From contig MGXW01000019.1 in assembly GCA_001801495.1 (NCBI GenBank), forward strand, positions 1-9,554: DNA of 9,554 nt. The letters are read 5' to 3'. This document shows positions 5,568-9,554 of the stretch, in pieces. Every line of letters begins with the position of its first letter. Position 1 is the first letter of the stretch. The stretch comes from Gammaproteobacteria bacterium RIFCSPHIGHO2_12_FULL_37_34 (GTDB taxonomy: Bacteria > Pseudomonadota > Gammaproteobacteria > DSM-16500). Below the pieces are notes generated by a model. That model did no database searches and was not told where the DNA came from. It was given only the letters and a program-made list of their open reading frames with translations. The position numbers and the translations under genes are program-made.

Positions 5568-6353
5568 ATGTGGCAATTAGCAGATCGGTTATGTTCCAGT
5601 CGCTTATTACTAGGTACTGCACATTATCCATCTTTGCAAGTCATGCGCGATGCGATTACAGCTTCACAATGTCATGTTATTACTGTTGCATTAGCTCGAC
5701 AATCACCGCAAACGAAAGGGGGAGAAGCGTTTTGGAATGATCTGAATGATTTAAACTGTTTCTTGTTACCCAATACAGCAGGATGTCGCAATGCAGAAGA
5801 TGCTATTTCACTTGCTGAGATGGCGCGTGAAATTTTTCAAACGAATTGGATCAAATTAGAAATCATGGGCGACGATTATACTTTACAGCCCGATTTATTT
5901 GAATTAGTTAAAGCAGCAACACTACTCGTTCAAAAAAAATTTGAAGTTTTTCCTTATTGCACAGAAGATTTAGTAACTTGTCAGCGTTTAGTAGATTGTG
6001 GTTGCCGAGTGATTATGCCTTGGGCAGCTCCAATTGGTTCAGGAAAGGGATTGCTTAATCCTTATGCGTTAGAAACGCTACGCCAGCGATTACCGGAGGT
6101 GACATTGATTGTTGATGCAGGTGTTGGTAAACCATCTCATGCCGTACAAGCCATGGAATTAGGGTATGACGGTGTATTGCTGAATACAGCTGTTTCTTTG
6201 GCGCATGATCCTATCAAAATGGCTATGGCTTTTCGTGATGCAGTACAAGCAGGACGGCTTGCGTATGAAGCAGGCATGATGTTAGAGCGCAATGTAGCAG
6301 TTGCAAGCACCTCGTTAATCGATACACCATTTTGGCATCAGGAAAAAAAATAA
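5568..6353 (+). CDS. thiG: Thiazole synthase ThiG
   Basis: A TIM-barrel enzyme that condenses deoxyxylulose 5-phosphate, dehydroglycine from ThiO and sulfur from ThiS thiocarboxylate into the thiazole phosphate. 261 residues from the ATG at 5568, which sits 8 bases after a full AAGGAGG; an in-frame ATG at 5523 lies inside thiS and is not used. The Schiff-base lysine is K96 in WIKLEIMGDD, with E98 beside it, and the second acid is D183 in VDAGVG; both fit the numbering known for the Bacillus enzyme. FPYCTEDLVTCQRLVDCGC (128-146) and MPWAAPIGSGKGL (150-162) are the phosphate and cofactor-ring loops and are intact. The gene starts 4 bases after thiS and its TAA shares a base with the next ATG (TAATG). 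Confidence 0.97.
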   Translation: MWQLADRLCSSRLLLGTAHYPSLQVMRDAITASQCHVITVALARQSPQTKGGEAFWNDLNDLNCFLLPNTAGCRNAEDAISLAEMAREIFQTNWIKLEIMGDDYTLQPDLFELVKAATLLVQKKFEVFPYCTEDLVTCQRLVDCGCRVIMPWAAPIGSGKGLLNPYALETLRQRLPEVTLIVDAGVGKPSHAVQAMELGYDGVLLNTAVSLAHDPIKMAMAFRDAVQAGRLAYEAGMMLERNVAVASTSLIDTPFWHQEKK

Positions 6354-7777
6354 TGTTAATTCAACCCATTGCTTGGACGATTGCAGGATCAGATTCCAGC
6401 GGTGGCGCAGGAATACAAGCAGATTTAAAAGTATTTCAACAACTGGGTGTGCATGGTTGTTCGGTGATTACTGCGCTAACCGCACAACAGCCTAAACATA
6501 TTTCTGATATTCATTATGTGTCTTCAAAGCATGTTGCTGCGCAACTTCAAGCTATGCAAGATTGCTTACCCCCTGTTGCCGTTAAAATTGGAATGCTTGG
6601 TGATGAAACTATTTTTAATGCTATTGTGCAATTTTTGCAGCGCTATCAAGGTAAACTTGTTTTAGATCCAGTGATGATCGCAAGCTCAGGGCAAGCATTG
6701 TTTAAACACAATCAAGAAAAATATCTGAAACAATTCGATCAACTTTTTCCTTATGTTGATTTGTTTACACCAAATGTAATGGAAGCTTGTGCCTTATTGA
6801 ATAGATCGATTCAATCTTATGATGATATACAAGAAGCAGCGGACCTTTTTATTCAAAAGGGAGTTCAAACTGTTTTAATAAAGGGGGGGCATGTTGCGCA
6901 AGATGTATGGAGTCAAGATTATTGGACGAATGGAAAAGAATCATGTTGGGTAGCTTCTTCTCGGTACCCAGATAAAAATTATCGTGGTACGGGGTGCATT
7001 TTTTCAGCAGCTATTACCGCCTGCCTTGCATTAGGTTATGAATTGAAAGATGCTATAGTAATTGCCAAAATGTACATTAATAGAGGAATACGTCTTGCGC
7101 AATCAGTAGATGCACACACAGCTTATGTGATGCATGCGCCTTGGCCAGAAGATGAAATAGATTTACCTATGATTTCTCATATCCCCTTGGCAAAACAAGC
7201 GCTTACGTTTCCTTCTTGCGGCACATCTCCCATAGGTTTATATCCTATTATTGATACATATGCATGGATAGAATCGCTCGCACAAAAAAATATAACAACC
7301 GTTCAACTTCGTATCAAACATAAAACGGGTAATGAATTAGAGGAGGAAATAAAAAAAAGCATTCAGCAAGCGGCGCACTATAATATACGATTGTTTATTA
7401 ATGATTATTGGGAGTTGGCTATTGCTTATGGGGCTTATGGCGTGCATTTGGGGCAAGGGGATATCCATCAAACTAATATACATTGTCTTCGCCAAGCGGG
7501 ATTACGTTTGGGCATCAGCACGCATTGCTACTATGAAGTAGCACGTGCACATGCTATTTCTCCTTCTTACCTTGCTTGCGGTCCTATTTTTCATACTACT
7601 AGTAAAACCATGTTGTTTCCGCCACAAGGCATTGCACAATTACAACGATGGTGTCGTACATTAAATAATTATCGCTTAGTTGCTATTGGGGGAATCAATG
7701 AAAATAATATTGCAGAGGTTTGGCAGGCGGGCGTAGATGGTATTGCAATGATTTCTGCTATTAAGCAATGTACATGA
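6353..7777 (+). CDS. thiDE: Fused HMP-phosphate kinase / thiamine-phosphate synthase (ThiD-ThiE)
   Basis: 474 residues with two enzymes in one chain. The ThiD half (about 5-265) is a ribokinase-fold kinase taking HMP to HMP-diphosphate. It has TIAGSDSSGGAGIQADLK (9-26), VKIGMLGD, LDPVM (104-108), IKGGH and the anion-hole motif G212-T-G-C215, which contains the active-site Cys. The ThiE half (about 295-474) joins HMP-diphosphate and thiazole phosphate into thiamine phosphate. Its TIM-barrel motifs are QLRIK (318-322), FINDYWELA (348-356), GVHLGQGD (363-370), GPIFHTTSK (410-418), PQG (424-426), AIGGI (444-448) and GVDGIAMISAI (460-470). A linker of about 30 residues separates them. The ATG at 6353 shares a base with the thiG stop, with AGGA at 6340-6343; an in-frame ATG at 6332 lies inside thiG. 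Fusion should pass HMP-diphosphate directly to its consumer. Last gene of the operon; its end overlaps the convergent gene by 17 bases. Confidence 0.96.
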   Translation: MLIQPIAWTIAGSDSSGGAGIQADLKVFQQLGVHGCSVITALTAQQPKHISDIHYVSSKHVAAQLQAMQDCLPPVAVKIGMLGDETIFNAIVQFLQRYQGKLVLDPVMIASSGQALFKHNQEKYLKQFDQLFPYVDLFTPNVMEACALLNRSIQSYDDIQEAADLFIQKGVQTVLIKGGHVAQDVWSQDYWTNGKESCWVASSRYPDKNYRGTGCIFSAAITACLALGYELKDAIVIAKMYINRGIRLAQSVDAHTAYVMHAPWPEDEIDLPMISHIPLAKQALTFPSCGTSPIGLYPIIDTYAWIESLAQKNITTVQLRIKHKTGNELEEEIKKSIQQAAHYNIRLFINDYWELAIAYGAYGVHLGQGDIHQTNIHCLRQAGLRLGISTHCYYEVARAHAISPSYLACGPIFHTTSKTMLFPPQGIAQLQRWCRTLNNYRLVAIGGINENNIAEVWQAGVDGIAMISAIKQCT

Positions 7778-8774
7778 CTTTTACCAATACATATACACTA
7801 GAAAGTAGCCACAAAAATAAAATGGCAGCGAGATAAAATGGTTTTAATCCTACCTGTTTTATTTTTTTTAGTTTTGTTTCTACACCAATTGCGGCCATTG
7901 CCATGGTTAATAAAATAATATCGAATTGATTGATCATGTTGACAGTTTTGTTAGATAGGATGTTGAGTGAATTAAATCCAATCACCAAAACAAACCCAAG
8001 AGCAAACCAAGGAATAATGAATTGGGATGAAGATTGAAGGCGATCCCTTATTCGATTAAAATAAATAGCAAATATAAATAATATGGGCACTAATAATAAT
8101 ACACGCATCATTTTTACAATGACCGCTATTTGACCCGTTTCATTACTCATCTCTGTGCCTGCAACCAATGCTTGCGCAACTTCGTGTATACTTGCTCCAG
8201 CAAAAATGCCAAATTGATTATTAGAAAGATGAAAGAGATGGATATGTTGTAATAAGGGATAAAGAAACATAGATAAGGTACCGAATAATACAACGGTTGC
8301 AATGGCAATTGTTGCTTTATAAGGATCACTTTTTAGAATGTCTTCTACAGCAAGGACAGCTGCTGCGCCACAAATTGCTGAGCCTGTGCTAATGAGTAAA
8401 GCGAGCTCAGAATTAATTTTGAACAACTTTTTACCAACAATAAAACCCAACGTAATCGTACTACTCACGACTAATACATCTAAAAAGAATGCTCGCAGAC
8501 CTACAGATGCAATTTGTTGAAAACTAATCCGAAATCCATACAACACGATGGCTGTACGCAATAAACGTTTGGCTGCAAATTGAATGCCGGGTGTCCATGA
8601 AACTGGATGATGCCAACTGTTTCCAATGATAATTCCAAGCAAAATGGCGATAACTAGTGAATTTAATCCCGTATTTGCTATCCACTCAACATGAACCATG
8701 CCGTAACTGATTAAAGCTAACAAAGTAATAAATGCTAGTCCAGATAATTTTTGCTGATACTTGAATGTTGTCAT
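7761..8774 (-). CDS. yeiH: YeiH/UPF0324-family putative sulfate exporter
   Basis: A 337-residue inner-membrane protein with about ten hydrophobic segments, matching YeiH of E. coli along its length as I recall it. Shared blocks are IVLYGFRISFQQIA (76-89), STGSAICGAAAVLA (129-142), GIFAGASIHEVAQAL (189-203) and TMAMAAIGVET (290-300), the last being a conserved pore-like segment. The family (PSE, putative sulfate exporter) is named by annotation more than by experiment, so the substrate is uncertain; sulfite, sulfate or organosulfonate have been proposed for relatives. Start MTTFKYQQK is the family-like N-terminus but has no clear ribosome binding site. The gene is convergent with thiDE and overlaps it by 17 bases (7761-7777), and it is divergent from the gene at 8822. 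There is no evidence that it belongs to the thiamine pathway. Confidence 0.92.
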   Translation of the reverse strand: MTTFKYQQKLSGLAFITLLALISYGMVHVEWIANTGLNSLVIAILLGIIIGNSWHHPVSWTPGIQFAAKRLLRTAIVLYGFRISFQQIASVGLRAFFLDVLVVSSTITLGFIVGKKLFKINSELALLISTGSAICGAAAVLAVEDILKSDPYKATIAIATVVLFGTLSMFLYPLLQHIHLFHLSNNQFGIFAGASIHEVAQALVAGTEMSNETGQIAVIVKMMRVLLLVPILFIFAIYFNRIRDRLQSSSQFIIPWFALGFVLVIGFNSLNILSNKTVNMINQFDIILLTMAMAAIGVETKLKKIKQVGLKPFYLAAILFLWLLSSVYVLVKVMYIA

Positions 8775-8789
8775 AAAATTAGCTATATT
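8761..8789 (+). promoter_or_regulatory. Candidate sigma-70 promoter of the Asn-rich gene
   Basis: TTGAAT (8761-8766) and TATATT (8784-8789, 5 of 6 consensus bases) are separated by exactly 17 bases. Transcription would start near 8796, about 26 bases before the ATG at 8822. The -35 box lies inside the first codons of the divergent yeiH gene. No equally good promoter was seen for yeiH itself in the 47-bp gap. Confidence 0.5.
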
Positions 8790-8821
8790 TGCCTATAAAT
8801 AAATTAGAAAGGAGCGGTGTG

Positions 8822-9554
8822 ATGCCGAACAATCCAAAGTATGTAACAGTTAATATTTCTTTCAACAGCAACCCAATCATTTGGTTAGTAAGCGATGATG
8901 GAACAAAACTTGTAGCAGTCGCTTGTTCTAATACAAACTATACCAAACCTTCGTTTGAAAACCTATGGCGGTTGCAAGAAACATTTACTGATTATAACGC
9001 CTGTTATACATCGCATGGAAAAAAAATAAAACATATTAAACGAGTCAGATCAGAGGTTATTAATGCGGATAATCGATTTTCTAATAAACCAATTTTTAAC
9101 AGAACGACTTTGATAATTGAAGATTATGAAGGTTTAAAGGAAATCAAGAATCAGAAACGCGAGCTAAGATTTGTACCTACCGAGGTTTTTAAGGGCAAAG
9201 ATTTTACATTAAACACCCCAGCAAATTTTTATGGTCCTTTATCGAATAATAATAATGCTACTATGCCAACATCAAACAACAATAATAATGCTACAATAAT
9301 GCCAATATCAAACAACAATAATAATGTTACAAGGCCAGCAACAAATAACAATAGAATCTTAGACCTTAATTGTTCGCAATTCCGTAATTGGCAAGAACCA
9401 GCTCATTATTACCAGGATTTTTTGTCTAGGCCTAATACATTACTTCCAAAAATAATATTCGTTCGGTTTAGCATGCTTGATCAAAGATTTTTGTTTTATC
9501 CAGAAAAACTTCCAATGACTCCATCTGATAATGTGTTTATGATATTGAACTCGA
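8822..9554 (+). CDS. Unrecognised protein with Asn-rich repeat linker (3' end outside window)
   Basis: The frame is open from an ATG at 8822, behind a good AAAGGAG (8808-8814), to the window edge: 244 codons and no stop. I do not recognise a family. No signal peptide or membrane segment is visible, so the protein is probably soluble. Residues 1-140 look like a globular domain: alternating beta-like stretches (KYVTVNISFN, PIIWLVSDDGTKLVAVAC), a Lys/Arg-rich part (GKKIKHIKRVRSE, 66-78), then LIIEDYEGLKEIKNQKREL. Residues 141-177 are low-complexity, dominated by runs of five Asn, and are encoded by tandem repeats. A second ordered part follows from about 178 (RILDLNCSQFRNWQEPAHYY, then FVRFSMLDQRFLFYPEKLP). 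A globular domain plus Asn-rich spacer with its own promoter resembles the lineage-specific, possibly secreted proteins of intracellular Legionellales, but no secretion signal can be judged because the C-terminus is missing. Confidence 0.8.
   Translation, partial: MPNNPKYVTVNISFNSNPIIWLVSDDGTKLVAVACSNTNYTKPSFENLWRLQETFTDYNACYTSHGKKIKHIKRVRSEVINADNRFSNKPIFNRTTLIIEDYEGLKEIKNQKRELRFVPTEVFKGKDFTLNTPANFYGPLSNNNNATMPTSNNNNNATIMPISNNNNNVTRPATNNNRILDLNCSQFRNWQEPAHYYQDFLSRPNTLLPKIIFVRFSMLDQRFLFYPEKLPMTPSDNVFMILNS
9242..9340 (+). repeat. Imperfect in-frame tandem repeat coding for Asn-rich units
   Basis: Three adjoining units of 30, 36 and 33 bases (9242-9271, 9272-9307, 9308-9340) each begin with TCG/TCA, then Asn codons (mostly AAT), then GCT/GTT-AC, ending in CCA plus one codon. 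A degenerate fourth piece (ACAAATAACAAT) follows. Each protein unit reads S-N(4-5)-A/V-T-x-P-x. Lengths differ by whole codons, so the frame is kept. Such arrays can grow or shrink by replication slippage. Confidence 0.85.

Noticed and set aside
6332..6352. Longer N-terminus for the ThiD-ThiE fusion
   Set aside because: The ATG at 6332 is inside thiG; the ATG at 6353 shares a base with the thiG stop and gives the usual ThiD start.
8147..8520. Short open frames on both strands inside yeiH
   Set aside because: They are out-of-frame readings of a well-conserved transporter gene and have no ribosome binding sites or recognisable products.

Overview
The window looks like chromosomal DNA of an AT-rich gammaproteobacterium, probably of the Legionellales (Legionella/Coxiella-like) type. 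This is inference from the close match of ThiC, ThiG and YeiH to gammaproteobacterial forms as I remember them, the A/T-ending codons, a GC-rich intergenic repeat of a style familiar from such genomes, and several orphan proteins. No database search was possible.

Layout. Bases 1-176 hold the 3' end of a polar amino-acid-type ABC permease. Bases 177-578 carry no intact gene: they contain the first 27 codons of a dead AAA_14/DUF4143-type ATPase on the minus strand (185-268) and a 119-bp GC-rich palindromic, MITE-like repeat (387-505). A MarR-family regulator (579-1046, minus) is divergent from an unrecognised multi-spanning membrane protein (1184-2395, plus). A 12-bp perfect palindrome touches the -10 box of the membrane-protein gene and is a candidate MarR operator.

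The core of the window is a thiamine biosynthesis operon (2392-7777): a promoter overlapping the upstream stop codon, a TPP riboswitch (THI element) with a candidate Shine-Dalgarno-sequestering helix, then thiC, thiO, thiS, thiG and a fused thiD-thiE, all overlapping or separated by only 4 bases. ThiC makes HMP-phosphate. ThiO makes dehydroglycine. ThiS carries the sulfur and ThiG closes the thiazole ring. The ThiD half makes HMP-diphosphate and the ThiE half joins both moieties to thiamine phosphate. The ThiS-activating enzyme (ThiF), a sulfur donor, Dxs and ThiL are not in the window and must be encoded elsewhere.

Downstream and convergent, overlapping the end of thiDE by 17 bases, is a YeiH/UPF0324-family membrane transporter (7761-8774, minus). 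Divergent from it, an unrecognised gene with its own promoter and a strong ribosome binding site begins at 8822 and runs off the end. It contains an Asn-rich stretch encoded by imperfect 30-36 bp tandem repeats.

No RNA genes other than the riboswitch, no CRISPR array, no complete insertion sequence and no replication origin were seen.
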